A DNA stretch of 64,000 nucleotides from assembly GCA_007258455.2 (NCBI GenBank), contig VDFB02262711.1, positions 1 to 64,000 on the forward strand, read 5' to 3'. A model generated the notes under the pieces. That model searched no databases and had not been told where the DNA came from. It saw only the letters and a list, made by a program, of their open reading frames with translations. Both the position numbers and the translations under genes were made by a program. Positions 13,467-25,277 of the stretch are shown here, piece by piece. This stretch comes from Sequoia sempervirens (Eukaryota > Streptophyta > Pinopsida > Cupressales > Cupressaceae). Each line of letters opens with the position of its first letter. The stretch's first letter is position 1.

Positions 13467-14444
13467 TGTAAGGAAAGCAAAGGTGCGGAATCACTTTCCT
13501 AATGACAATTCTAAGAAGAGAATGCAAATTTAAGGTTCAAATTCAATTACAGTTCATTAAAGATGCACATTACTAGGAAACATATAAGAACAAATTTCAC
13601 ACAACATAGAATAGAAACCAGATTTAATGTGGGAAAACCCTTTCAAGAGAAAAACCCACCACACCAAGCAAAAGTCACTTTGTATTATAGTAAACAATGT
13701 TCACATATAGAGTTACAGACTCGTGCTTTCAGAGATGTCAATTCACAATCTCAACATAGTCAGCATTACAATTTTTTTGATCAATCACATTCTCTCTCAC
13801 ACACACAACTCAACTCCAAAACACTATTTCAATGCATTACACATTATAGCATTTTTCTTTTGAGATAATTCAACAATCGATCTACATCACCAGACCCATA
13901 CTCAGAAACATACCAATTCGGTTTCCATTTGCAACTGCAAACAAACCGTCAATCAGCAGTTACCATATCAGGCCAACAGTTTCCAAGTCATTCGGTCAAC
14001 ATCGTTCGTCTAGCTAAACACATCCAAACGTCCATCACAGCACTATCAGGATGTCTAAGATACTTTCCACAAAGTCTCAGCGAGCTCACCATGTCTCATC
14101 GACATCGTTCCACCAACCTTGCAATAGTATGTTGAAGAGACATGACTCAATGTCCTAGCCACACCACCCAGGTCTCTCCGACACAATCGCGGTACAATGG
14201 TATGTCTACCGCACAACTACCATGCTCGACCAAGTATCATCATAGGGTGGTGGTATACACCGCACTACCACTAGACAGCTAGAAGGCTTCTACGGGATGG
14301 CAGTATACACTGCAAGCCCGCACCTCTCTCACAATCACCTAGCGGTATAGCGGTACAAGCATGAAAGTAACACTTATGCAGTCTGAGTTGATTGGTGACA
14401 AAACCAAGGTTATACCAGTGAGTTTGAGACACATTTTCTCAACA
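13467..14444 (-). repeat. Copia-1 5' LTR
   Basis: 978 bp, directly repeating 8312-9280. It is the 5' LTR because the primer site abuts its left edge on the minus strand. The GGTATACACCGCA-type motifs are also present here (about 14250-14310), partly mutated. Confidence 0.93.
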
Positions 14445-14449
14445 ATTTA

Positions 14450-16272
14450 TAGGGATAGTCAAACACTAATCAAAATTTTCATGTAACTAAGCCACTATTA
14501 ACTCACTTATGTGGGGATTGTGGTTCCCATTATGGTATATTGTTCATGTGTAGATACTATCATATTTTGATTTAAGAAGCATAAATGAAGCTCAAATTTC
14601 AATTTCACAAACCGTGTGAATTTCATCTATTCTAAATCTAATATTTGTATTTTTTGAAAATACTTGTCGCTCTACCCCTAAGAGTGACTTGCACACAAAA
14701 AGTACTATCCAGATGGAGTTAGATGACTATATAGAAAAAAAGTGTTGTTTCTTCTTACTATAGTCATGTACAACTTATAGCTCAGGTTCCAATTTATCAT
14801 GCTCTACTACTTCAACACTGTACACCTCCATCTCAACAACCCATTCTACAATAAATATTTGTAACTCCATGTCCTCATGTACATATTAGATATTTTTAGA
14901 TAGGTACTACACATACATAAGGGTACCTGTCAAATATATCTAGAGGCTTGATAATTTTCTCTAATACCATGAGAAGAAAACAATATATATAAACAAATAG
15001 ATGTAATGGTTGTGAATTGGAGCACGCAAATATCTTGCTCATTATATTAATTTTTTAAGAAAAATAGATAATGAATCTTTAGTCCACATGCATAATAGTT
15101 GAATTATTTATTATATATGGTAAGGTGAGTAGTAGTAGATGGTTATGTTGTCCATGGTGGTCTTTGTCGATAATTCAACAATTAATTTATTGTAGTATAT
15201 TTCTCTCTATATGTTGAAGGGAATTTTAAATCACTCAACAAAATAATAGATTTTTTTTTATGACTATTATCTATATTACCATTTTAAAAATAGTTTTGAA
15301 CATATTCACAAATAAAATATGGGTGAAAAATTCACACCCCTAAAGTCCATATAAGGCATCATCCTAGAGAAAAATAACATAAAATAGTTTACCAAGAAAA
15401 TTGAGCATATATAGATAGAGGAGGGTCTCAATCATCTAGTTTGCAACATACTTCAACAAGGTTTGGGGTAACCACATGATGATCCTATCCATCATTATTA
15501 TCAACATTTTATTCTTGATTTTTGTTAATAATTACTCAAGCAAGAGAGATAACTATATCTATAAGAGAAAAAAAATTGGAGTATGAACAACCCAAAGATC
15601 CTCTACCAACAAGTGATGGAGAGATAGAGTGCCTACAACCAGAGATCAACCAACCCTACTGAGTATGATCCCTTCTCACAAAAGGATTAAAATATTAAGA
15701 ATGATTCCCTCGATGGTCATATGCATGCTAAATATGTCTATGATGATATCCATGAGGAGACCAACCCCAAGAGGATGTGAGATTTAAGGGAACCTTGGCC
15801 ACAACACAAGGGTCACTACCTCAATGATCCAATAACACATTTTAGTGGGCTACCTCAACCACAACTTTATTATCCTACACTCTAATCTATAATAAAACAT
15901 TAAAACATATCATATTTTTAGCATAAATAAAAAACTTGGTATGAACATAACATCTTGAAAAAATAATAGATTGTATCTTTCCATATGCTAAACATAATAT
16001 CCACCCTAAAATAATACTAGATTTGAATGAGTTTTTGATATATTTGAGGTCAACCCCCTAATATAACTATATGCCAAGAAAATGGCTTAGGTCTAAATGG
16101 TTTGAGGAATTCATGCATTCAAGACCAAAAATCCTAAGCTTTGAGATAAAACTAGAAGAAATGTTTGAGATACTCTTGATGCCCACAAAAAGGGAATTAA
16201 GGATTAGGAACACACAAATAGGATAATTCGGAACCAATGGGAAGGCCTTGAAATAGAAGACACTAGAAAAAG
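14450..16272. other. AT-rich sequence with coding-like fragments
   Basis: Mostly AT-rich with no element ends found. Two short stretches look coding-like on +: about 15580-15870 (SDGEIECLQPEINQP, then in another frame DGHMHAKYVYDDIHEE) and 16066-16260 (KWLRSKWFEEFMHSRPKIL). Neither matches a family I can name. 16067-16272 is the left flank of the LARD-like insertion and would originally have been continuous with 26970 onward. Confidence 0.3.
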
Positions 16273-17443
16273 TGATGTAGGAGTATCTCAAGCAAACAAC
16301 AATCAACATCGACAAGAAAAATGTTTTGTTGTGCATTTTTTGGTTTCGGTGGTCGATTTAGCGAAGATTGGTTGACATTGTTGACACTAATTGTCAAAAT
16401 CTCACACATCGATTTTAATTCTAAGAAATCATTTCGTTCATGATTTTGATGGATTTAACTATATTTGTTCAATTTTGACAATATATTTTGATATCTATTT
16501 TTCAGATGATTTCTCCATGATTTTTTTATGTCAAATTCACTATGGGAGGTGTATGGTTAATGAAAATTGTTAAAATAAAATAAAAAAATTATTGTGTTGA
16601 TTAACCTCCAGGTTGATAAAGAGAGAATGCAAAATTAGGGGTCACGATTGGCAGGGAAAAGCCAAGGCAAAAACAAACAAAAAAACAAAGAGCTTCTAGG
16701 AAAGAATATGAAGGGGTGCAGCCAAGGTGGAATAAAATAGAAAAATGAATGTAGAGTGAAGGAGGGGGTGTCGACCTAAATATGAAGAGATGATAGGTCA
16801 TGGAGGGAGAGAAGTATCCATGGACAACAAAAGAGACAGAGTGGGGTGTGCAAGAAGGAAAGAAGATAGGTTGCACAAAGGTAAGGAAGCATGTATAAGT
16901 AAATGTAAGAATTTTCAATGGGAAATGAGAATATTGGGTCACGTGGGGTAAGAGGGTGACTAAGAAAAGAATAGAGAAATCTACATAGAAATGAAGAGTG
17001 TGTGCAATAAAGTATAAGAAAATAAGAAGTCTGTAATATGTGATTGCAAAGAAGATTGTAGAATGAAGAGCATGTGAAGGCAGAGAAAAAAATGAAAGAA
17101 TAGAGATGATGGAAAGATAAAATTCATATCAAAGAGGGTTCTTGGATAAGTGAAATTGATAATTAGGAAACCAATAAAAATCATATTACACAATGTGTGT
17201 ATGGCTGTGAAATTTGGTCATATTAATAAAATTTGAATTTTCCCTAATTGTTTTTGTGAAATTTTGAATTTGAATTTAATTTACAAGTGCAACAATCAAT
17301 TTAAATTGTGTTAGTTACAAAATTATTAAATTCTTGAATTTTGTAAATCTGAATTTTGTGTTTATTGTTGTCTTTGGGTAGAGCGTTGAATATTTTTATG
17401 GGTAAGTAGTTTATGGCAACAAGAGCATATTTTGTTTTAATCA
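16273..17443 (+). repeat. LARD-like element 5' LTR
   Basis: 1171 bp, starts TGATGTAGG and ends TTTTAATCA just before the primer site. By eye, early aligned segments of the two LTRs differ at roughly one base in ten, so the insertion is old. Minus-strand open frames inside (for example 16601-16942) are shadows. Confidence 0.88.
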
Positions 17444-17445
17444 AA

Positions 17446-17457
17446 TGGTATCAAAGC
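17446..17457 (+). other. LARD-like element primer-binding site
   Basis: TGGTATCAAAGC, two bases after the 5' LTR, matches the Met-tRNA complement except for one base (A for G). It sets the plus orientation. Confidence 0.82.
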
Positions 17458-17729
17458 GAGGGGTTATGAGTGTATAGGTAGATCATCGAATGTGAGGCAT
17501 CCTATGCCAGGACCTATGGGTGGAGAGTGAAATTATAAGATAGGTGAGCATTGAATGTGAGGTAGCCTATAGTGGAAGCGCAGTGAAGAAGTCATGAAGA
17601 TGCATAGCACGAGATGTGATATGGGGATAAGTGAGAGGAAGAAGATGAGATAGGTCATGAGGAGAGTCATAAGAATTTTTATTCTAGGAACAATATTGGG
17701 AAGAAGTGGAAAATAAAAAGTTTGAAGAG

Positions 17730-18282
17730 ATGGGAAAGATACTCCATGAAGAATTGGGGAAGATCTAGGTCAAGATAGAGGTATTGGAAAAGAATGTTGA
17801 AAAAGATGAGAGGATATTGGAAAAGAGAATCGAGAAGAAGAACAAGTATAGCGAAAATAAAATTAGAGGAAAAGAATTTTTTAGCCTAAGATGGAAGAAA
17901 AAATATGTGAGAGCAACCCCCATAGATGTACATGAAGAAGAAAAGAAGAGAGGAAATGAAGAAAATGAGATTATGGACTTAGAGAGTCCTAAATTCGATG
18001 AGAAAATTGGTGAAGAGGATGATCTCTTATTGAAAGAAGAGATTAGAATGATTGATAGCTTATTTGAAAATAAAATATGGGATAAAAGTGACAATAAGAT
18101 GAAGTAAAATGAAGAAGTGAGCAGTGAAGAGAAAATAGCAGTAGAGGATGAAGATGTAGTTTTGGTTTCAGCGATAGAGCTTAAAGACGTTGCAGCTGGT
18201 GATGATGTGGGAGATATCGTAGTGAAGGATGATGTTGTAGTCGTGGAGAAGGACAAGATAAATCTTATTGTATTTTGTGATT
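17730..18282 (+). pseudogene. Acidic coiled-coil ORF of the LARD-like element, 5' part
   Basis: From ATG 17730 one frame (stops at 17766-17768 and 18105-18107) encodes a very Lys/Glu-rich protein. EVLEKNVEKDERILEKRIEKK has heptad-like charge spacing, followed by an acidic Asp/Val-rich stretch (KDVAAGDDVGDIVVKDD). No catalytic motif is visible. The frame is cut at 18282 by the chromovirus insertion, and in the same phase it is open again at 24881. I cannot name the family. A gag-like structural role would be an inference from its position after the primer site. Confidence 0.55.
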
Positions 18283-18288
18283 ATTTTA

Positions 18289-19265
18289 TTCAAGAGAGCT
18301 TTCTTGCAACTCTTTTCACTTCTAAACTCACACGCGCTTGATGAATTAAAAATGAATCAAGACAACAAAATCAGCAACATATGCAACTTTTTATTTACTC
18401 AATGGCACCTATAAATCTCTATGTAACACATTCAATGGAGGGGAAATACAAATATAGCTATGAGGATTAAAATTGCATGAAAAATCAGAGGTAAATTCCT
18501 TGCTACATGAAACAATAACATCTACAAGTATGTATTCAACCTCCTCCAATTCCTTTCAATCTCATTCCTACACTTGCACACAACTTCTAGAAATCAAAAC
18601 ATACAACCCAATGTCTTCATAAAATTAATTACCTCTATTTTTTTCCTTCCACCTACAATTCCAAATTCAAAAAAATGTTCTCCTAGGAAGATGCTACACC
18701 CAAGTCTTCTTCTTGCAAAAATCTAGAACCAACAACCAACAATCATCAAAAACAATTAACCAAAAACAATGCCAATACCTCTCAGAAATACTACTACACC
18801 AAATCCCACGCCCCCTTTCTAGAAAATCATTTACAAGAATAAAATGTCATTATTTCAACTCCCCATGTTGATTTCACTCCCTGACAGGAAAGCCACAACT
18901 AGTTGGCACCGTCATTCCTCAACTCTCCAATTTGAATTGCCAATTCAAATTTTCAACTCCACCCAGCCTAGGCATCCAAATCATGCCTATAGTATTATTT
19001 TCATTAATTAAAAATTCAAACATTCCTCAACTCCCAAAATCCCACGTGTAGCTTTCCTTTTGGTAATTTAAATTAAAATAATATTAAATTTGACATGCTT
19101 CCCAAGGTGAAATATAAGCCAAAATAGGTCCAAGTTATTTAATACAATTTTTAGACTCAATAACATTAAAAACACACCAAATTTTCCATTAAAATAAATT
19201 CACAACAAATTTGAAAAAAAATCAAACTTGATTAGTTGGTTGGCACCATGGATGCACCTACATCA
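18289..19265 (-). repeat. Chromovirus 3' LTR
   Basis: About 977 bp. In element orientation it starts TGATGTAGGTGCATCC (+ end ...GGATGCACCTACATCA at 19265). Direct repeat of 23916-24880. Confidence 0.88.
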
Positions 19266-19295
19266 GACACCCACGATAGAAGAAAAGTGACCATG

Positions 19296-22200
19296 TCACT
19301 TCTCAAGAGGGTAACCAAGGTGAGTAAACTTAGCTTAAGACAACCAAGATGATTCTTCTATAGGTCTCCCAATCCATTTTACCAAATATTCCCTATACTA
19401 CTTCTTTCTTGTACTCTTACTCACCTTGTTGTCCAAGATTGCTTCTATCTTATCCTTCTTTGAAATAGGTGTTGGTGTATGTAATTGTTCACCTGTTGTA
19501 CCTTCATCACTTTCAGCCTCATGAAACTTTGTTAGATTAGAAATATTAAAAATAGGTTAAATATTAAGCTCACTTGGAAATTCTACTTCATAAGCATTAC
19601 CTGAATTATGTTAGTTCACAATTTTGCAAGGCACAAACTTCTTCATTTTCAACTTGTTGTAAGTACCCACTAGAAAAAAAAAAAATTCTTAGATGTACCA
19701 TTACCTCATCACCAACCTGAAACTCCTTATGTATCCTCTTCAAATTATCCTTATACTTATACTGAAAATTAATTTTATTGATGTAATTTCTTACCTCTTC
19801 ATGCATGCTCATTATGTGATCAGCAAAATCCTCTACTTTTGCACTTTTCTTTTCAGCATTGTTAATCCTTTTTAAATGTGAACTCTTGTACTACTTCCAT
19901 AAACTATTTAGAATGGATAATTACCCTATACCTATATCCACCGAGTTTATATATTCAAATTCTACTTGAGGTGGAATCAAATCCCACCCCTTTGGCTTGT
20001 CTCCAACTAAGCATCTCAACAAATTACCCAAGCTCCTATTCACCACCTCTATTTTCCCATCTATTTGAGGATGGTAGGCTAATAAAAGCTTCAAATCATT
20101 CCTTAGATTCTTCTATAATATCCTTCAAAAGTATCCCACAAACTTTATGTCTTTATCTAAAATAATGCTCTTCAGTAGACTATGTAGCCTCACTACTTCC
20201 TTGAAAAACAACTCTACAACATCAACAACATCATTAGTCTTTTTACATAGATGAAATACGAAATCTTGGAAAATATATCTACCACCACAATTATTAAAGC
20301 ATATCCCCTTTGGTTCCTTGGTAAATCAAGAACAAATTCCATACTAATCTCTTCCTATGGCCTCTTGGGTACTGATAAAGGCTGATATAAACTCATGTTT
20401 TGACTAGACCCTTTTGCCACTTGAAAAATCCTGCAAATTTGCACATATTTTTTGATATCTTTCTGTAACTAAGGCCATTAATATTTTTCTCCAACAAGTG
20501 CTATAGTTTTTTCAATACCAAAATGTCTTGCAATTCCTCCACTATGTTTTTCCTTAACCAAATTCATTCTCATTGAACTTCTTGGAATGCACAATTTGTT
20601 ACCTTTGAATAACGAACCAACTTGGATTAAATAATCCAAACACTTGGTCCTATCAGCCATAATAGGTTCCTTAAAATCCCTCCAATCCTCTCCAAAATTT
20701 GTATCCTCTTCATACAACTCCTTCAACTTATTGAATCCAACAAACTCAACCTGCATTTCAATCAACAAACCTTGCCTTCTACTCAATGCATTTACAACCC
20801 TATTAGACTTCCCACTTCTATGCTTTAAAACAAATGTGTAGCTTTGAAAAAAATCTACCCATTTCATATGCCTCTGATTTAACTTCCCTTGACTACTCGA
20901 ATATTGAAGTTCTTGGTGATCAATAAATAAAACAAACTCCTTAGGCAAAAGATAGTGTCTCCACTTTTTTAATGCTTGCACAATAGCATAAAATTCCTAA
21001 TCATAAACTGAATATTTTATTTTTGCATCATTTAACTTCTCACTAAATTCAGCAATGGACCTTTACCTTCTTGACTTAGGATAGCTCCAATCGCATTACT
21101 ACTTTCATCACAATCAACTTGAAATACTTTGCTAAAATTTGGAAGTGCTAAAATAGGTTGCTCTATCACTTTAGCCTTCAACAAATCAAAACTTCTTGTT
21201 TCCCTTGTAGTCCATTTGAAATCTCTTTTGTCTCCTCTCATGGTCTCAGTTAGTGGTGCACAAATACTACTGAAACCTCTAATAAAATTCCTATAAAAAC
21301 TTTCCAAACCATGAAATGATATCACCTCTATAGCACTTCTAGGTGTAGGCCATTCTAAGATAGCTTTCACCTTTTTTGGATCCATCTTGATTCCTTCTCT
21401 TGAAATAATGAACCTCAAGTATACCAAATCCCTCTTCATAGAGTTGCACTTCTTCAAGTTATTGAACAAATTCTCTTCTCTCAACTTTTTAATAACAAAT
21501 CTGATATGCATCAAATGTTCTTCCAATGTTTTACTAAATATCAATATGTTGAATCAAGAAACACAATAACAAATCTACCCAAAAACTCTTTCAATACCTC
21601 ATTTATCAATCGCATAAACGTACTAGGTTCATTGGTTAGTGCAAAATGCATGACCAACCATTCATACAAACCTTCTTTGTTCTTGAATGTTGTCTTCCAC
21701 TAATCACCTTCTCTAATGTGGATTTGATGATAGTCACTCTTCAAGTCAATCTTGGTGAAGTATTCATCCCCACTCAAACAATCCATGATTTCATCAATTC
21801 TTGGTATGAAAATTTTAATTTGAAAGTGATCTTGTTTATAGCCCTTGAATCCATGCACATTCTCCACTCTCCACCTTTCTTTGATGTCAAAACAACTGGA
21901 AATGCACATAGACTTAGGCTCTCTCTAATCAAACCCTTCTAAAAAAACTATTGCACTTGCCTATTCATCTCTTCACTCTCTATAGGAGACATCCTGTGGG
22001 ATTATTTGTTAGGAAAACTTGCTCCTAGTATCAATTCAATTTGGTGACTTATACTTCTCATGGGTGGCAGCCCCTCTGGTGCATTATCTAAAATAATCTC
22101 ATAAAATTCATGCAATAAATTTGTAACTTCCATAGGAACATCTTCCACTATTTCTTGGTTAGATTTTGGAATTAAAGAAAAACAAATATTCTCATGCTTC

Positions 22201-23760
22201 ATGCCATATAAAAAATTCCTAGCATCAACTACATAAATCCTTTCATTTTTTCCAACCTTACCCACTTCCTCTTTCAATGGCTTCAACTTATGTCTTACTC
22301 CATCCTTTGTTAATGAGTATGTGTTAGCATACCCATCGTGCATGGATTTCTTGTCAAATTACAACGATCTCCCTAACAAAACATGACAAGAACCCCTAGG
22401 AATAATATCACATAAAATCTCATCAAAATAATCTCCTATCTTAAACTTTACCAAACTTTTCTCGTTGACCAAAAGTTTCTGATCTTTTTGAATCCAAGCA
22501 ATCTGATACAAATGCGGGTGCCTTCTTCTCTCAAGCTGCAATTTTCTCACCATATCTTCAAAAACCAAATTATTAGTACTTCCACTATCAATAATCACAC
22601 TGCATACCTTTCCTTCACATTTGCATCTTGTTCTAGAAAAAATCTTCCTTTGCACTAGTTCATTGTCTTCATTCAATAGGACTTGCCTAATCGTCAAAGT
22701 TTCTCCTTTTTTCAGCTTCTTCGGAGTGTGAAGACTCTACATCTTCTTCATTCACATTTGTTGCTCTAGCATGGTTTTCAGGTCTCCTATTGGTCCTTTC
22801 TTTATTATGAGGGCATTTGTATGCTCTATATCCCTCTTCTTCACATCAAAAACATGTTCCTTGAAAACCTTCTCTTCCAAATCCTCTACTTGATCTTCCT
22901 CTACCTCTAAAATTTTTCTCTCCTGGATGGTAAGAATTTTTTTATTTTTTATTTTTTCTGCTGCCTTGGTCTTCAAAATTCTATTTTTTTTATTTCTATC
23001 ATAAGTTCTTTCTCTATTCCTTCCACCACAACCTCTACCTCTTTGTTTTCTCTCAAATTTTTTGTTCAATATTTCTTCTACCTTCAATGCAAACTAATAT
23101 GCATCCTCAATGGTGTACATCCTCACCAATGCCAACTCTTCTTGTATGTATGGATTTAACCCATTAATGTAGCAGGATACCTTCCCCTTGTTTTCTTCAG
23201 CATGTCCAGTTCTTATCAAAACTTTTTGATATTCTTTTGTGTATTCCTTCATAGTTCTCGATCCTTGTCTCAAACTTTGTATCTTTTTTTAACAGCTCCA
23301 ACACATAATCTAATGGAATGAATTATCTCATCATCTTCTCCACCATCCTATCACATCTAGAAATTTTATCATTTCCTCTTCTTCCTCTTTCAAGCTGTAT
23401 TTATTTCCACCAAATGTTAGTATGTCCTTTCAACTTAGTTTTAGTAAACCTTGCCCCGTCAGGATCTTCAATCTCTTCAAATTTGAATAACTCCATGTCA
23501 TTTATCCAACCTATGAATTCTTTTAGATTCAAGCTCCCACTAAATGTTGATACCTCCATTTTTGTCTTGTTCCCAATCTTGGTGATAGCTTTCAACAATA
23601 TGACTTCTCTAAGATTAATTTCATCTTGTACTTCTTCTATAAATGGTTCCCCATCCTCTACTTCATCTTCATTGTCATCTCTTTCTTTGTACACAACCCT
23701 TCTATGTAGCTCTTCCTACGATGTTTCCACTTGAATTTTGAGGGCTCTAAAATATTCCAT
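19296..23760 (-). pseudogene. Chromovirus gag-pol with C-terminal chromodomain, decayed
   Basis: Likely start ATG 23760, last stop 19296-19298. Gag (23694-23401) shows EVSTFSGSLNLKEFIGWI and ends in the WW-type motif; a knuckle remnant near 22850 has lost its cysteines. Protease (22697-22359) carries VIIDSGSTNNLV and HVLLGRSL. RT has [12 protein letters not shown] and [12 protein letters not shown] (21909-21700). The YxDD box near 21540-21570 reads FLDS, so the second catalytic Asp is gone. RNase H and the integrase finger follow (20981-20478, KHSGGIARHFG). The integrase core (20478-19860) is badly worn, and its C-terminal part includes EFQVGDEVMVHLR. After that IEAILDNKV, EYLVKWIGRP and EESSWL (19447-19340) form a chromodomain, which in this family steers integration toward marked chromatin. 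Confidence 0.9.
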
Positions 23761-23899
23761 GGTAGGAGGTTTTCTACCTCCACCTCTACCCCTTACTTTT
23801 GGGGCCACTCTTGGAGTAATTTTTATCAAAACCCACACTCACAAGTCTTGCTACAAACTACCTCTCTTTAGCACTCTTCTTGTAGACTCACGACAACCC

Positions 23900-23911
23900 G
23901 CTCTGCTACCA
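23900..23911 (-). other. Chromovirus primer-binding site
   Basis: The minus strand reads TGGTAGCAGAGC, one base off the Met-tRNA complement TGGTATCAGAGC, four bases from the LTR edge. Confidence 0.78.
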
Positions 23912-23915
23912 CTAA

Positions 23916-24880
23916 TGCAAGAGATATTTCTTGCAAATCTCTGCACTTCTAAACTCACACACTTCATGAATTAAAAATGAATCAAGACAATCAAATCAAA
24001 AACATATGAAACTTTTTATTTACTCAATGACACTTGTAAATCTTTGTGCAATATATTCAATGGAAGAGAAATACAAAGACAACCCTGAGGACTGAAATTA
24101 TATAAAAAAAATAGAGGTAAATTCCTTGCTACATGTAGCAATAACATCTACATATATGCATTCAACCTCCTCCAATTCCTTTCAATCTCCTTCCTACACC
24201 TACACAACTTCTGGAAATCAAAAAACACAGCCCAATGTCTTCAACAAATAAATTTCCATTGATTTTTTCCTTCCACTTGAATTCCAAATCTAAAAAATGT
24301 TCTCCTAGGAAGACTTTATGCCCAAGTCTTCTTCTTGCAAAAATCTGGAACCAACAACCAGCAATCACCAAATATAATTAACCAAAAACAATGCCAATAC
24401 CTCTCAACAATACCACTACACCAAATCCCACACCCCCTTTCTAGAAAATTAGTTACAAGAAGAAAATAACATTCTTTCAACTCCCAATGCATGTTGATTT
24501 CACTTCTTGCTAGGCAGGCCGTGACTAGCTAGCACCATCATTCCTCAACTCTCCAATTTGAATTGTCAATTCAAATTTTCAACTCCACTCAACCTATGCA
24601 TCCAAATCATTCTTGTAGCATGATGTTTATTAATTAAAAATTTAAACATTCCTCAGCTCCCAAAATCCCACACCCAACTTGCCTTTTGGCAATTTTAATT
24701 AAAATAATATTAAATACAACACGCTTCCCACTGTGAAATTCAAGCCAAACTAGGTCCAAGTTATTTAATCTGATTTCTAGACTCAAAAACATTATAAACA
24801 CACCAAAATTTCCATTAAAATAAATTTGAACAAAAATAAAACTTTTCCAGTTGATTGGCACCATGGATGCACCTGCATCA
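23916..24880 (-). repeat. Chromovirus 5' LTR
   Basis: About 965 bp, ending (+) at CTGCATCA, next to TGATT. The minus-strand start TGATGCAGGTGCATCC matches its host element's LTR start TGATGCAGGAGCATCC at 15 of 16 bases. Confidence 0.88.
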
Positions 24881-25073
24881 TGATTTCCCTTTTTTTTCCA
24901 TGATGAGAATTGAAGAGTATGGAGAAGAGTGCCTGGAAATCTTTAATTTCCATGGAGTGCTAGATGCATATTTTAGTATGGATGTTGCAAGTGGTGATGG
25001 ATTTTGTTGGAGGTGGTTAATTGATGGTGGGATAGTTCCCATGAATGAGGAGCAAAGAGGAGAAATTTTTTAG
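24881..25073 (+). pseudogene. Acidic ORF of the LARD-like element, 3' part
   Basis: The second part of the ORF cut by the nested gypsy. The duplicated TGATT (18278-18282 and 24881-24885) joins the two halves in phase. It continues FPFFSMMRIEEYGEECLEIF and ends at the stop at 25071-25073. The C-terminal end has several aromatic residues but no known motif. Downstream, 25107-25130 is purine-rich and could be the worn polypurine region. Confidence 0.5.
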
Positions 25074-25277
25074 AGGAGTAAATTTTATGGTGGACATGAG
25101 TCCACGAGGGGAAGGAAGAAGGGGGTGCAACATTATTGGAAGAAGAGGAAGAAATGACTTTGTGTACTTTCCCAGTGATGGATTTTGTTGCAAGTTGGTT
25201 GCAATCTGGAAGAGTAGTTTAACTACTCAACTCCACATTTTTTAGTCTATTCTCACAAATTTTCTAGCTGGTGTGTC
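25074..25277 (+). other. LARD-like element 3' internal non-coding
   Basis: Between the ORF stop and the 3' LTR. It holds a purine-rich run near 25107-25130 (GAGGGGAAGGAAGAAGGGGG) that may be the old polypurine tract, though it sits about 150 bases before the LTR rather than against it. Confidence 0.4.

Larger units (their letters stand above)
8312..14444 (-). mobile_element. Copia-1, complete Ty1/copia retrotransposon
   Basis: A full-length element read on the minus strand. It is bounded by near-identical direct repeats (8312-9280 and 13467-14444) that begin TGTTGAGAAA and end CCTTACA in element orientation. A 5-bp target duplication ATTTA lies at 8307-8311 and 14445-14449. A Met-tRNA primer site sits inside the right (5') LTR and a purine tract inside the left (3') LTR. 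Between them lies a decayed gag-protease-integrase-RT-RNase H reading, the copia order. By eye the first 100 bases of the two LTRs differ at about 5 places. Internal stops make it non-functional on its own. Confidence 0.95.
18283..24880 (-). mobile_element. Chromovirus (Ty3/gypsy with chromodomain), nested
   Basis: A minus-strand gypsy flanked by direct repeats 18289-19265 and 23916-24880, with a primer site at 23900-23911. TGATT occurs at 18278-18282 and right after the right LTR, the likely target duplication; the left edge is uncertain by about 6 bases. Order on the minus strand is gag, protease, RT, RNase H, integrase, chromodomain, as in plant chromoviruses. It lies inside the acidic ORF of the LARD-like element, opposite in direction. 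The LTR copies differ at roughly one base in eight in the segment I compared, so it is old. Confidence 0.92.

Noticed and set aside
16067..16336. Hydrophobic minus-strand ORF with apparent membrane segments
   Set aside because: It crosses the LARD-like LTR boundary and TSD, so it is not one original frame; hydrophobicity follows T-richness.
17765..18256. Ser/Phe-rich minus-strand ORF of 163 codons
   Set aside because: Exact shadow of the Lys/Glu-rich plus-strand ORF; its composition is the complement of GAA/AAG runs.
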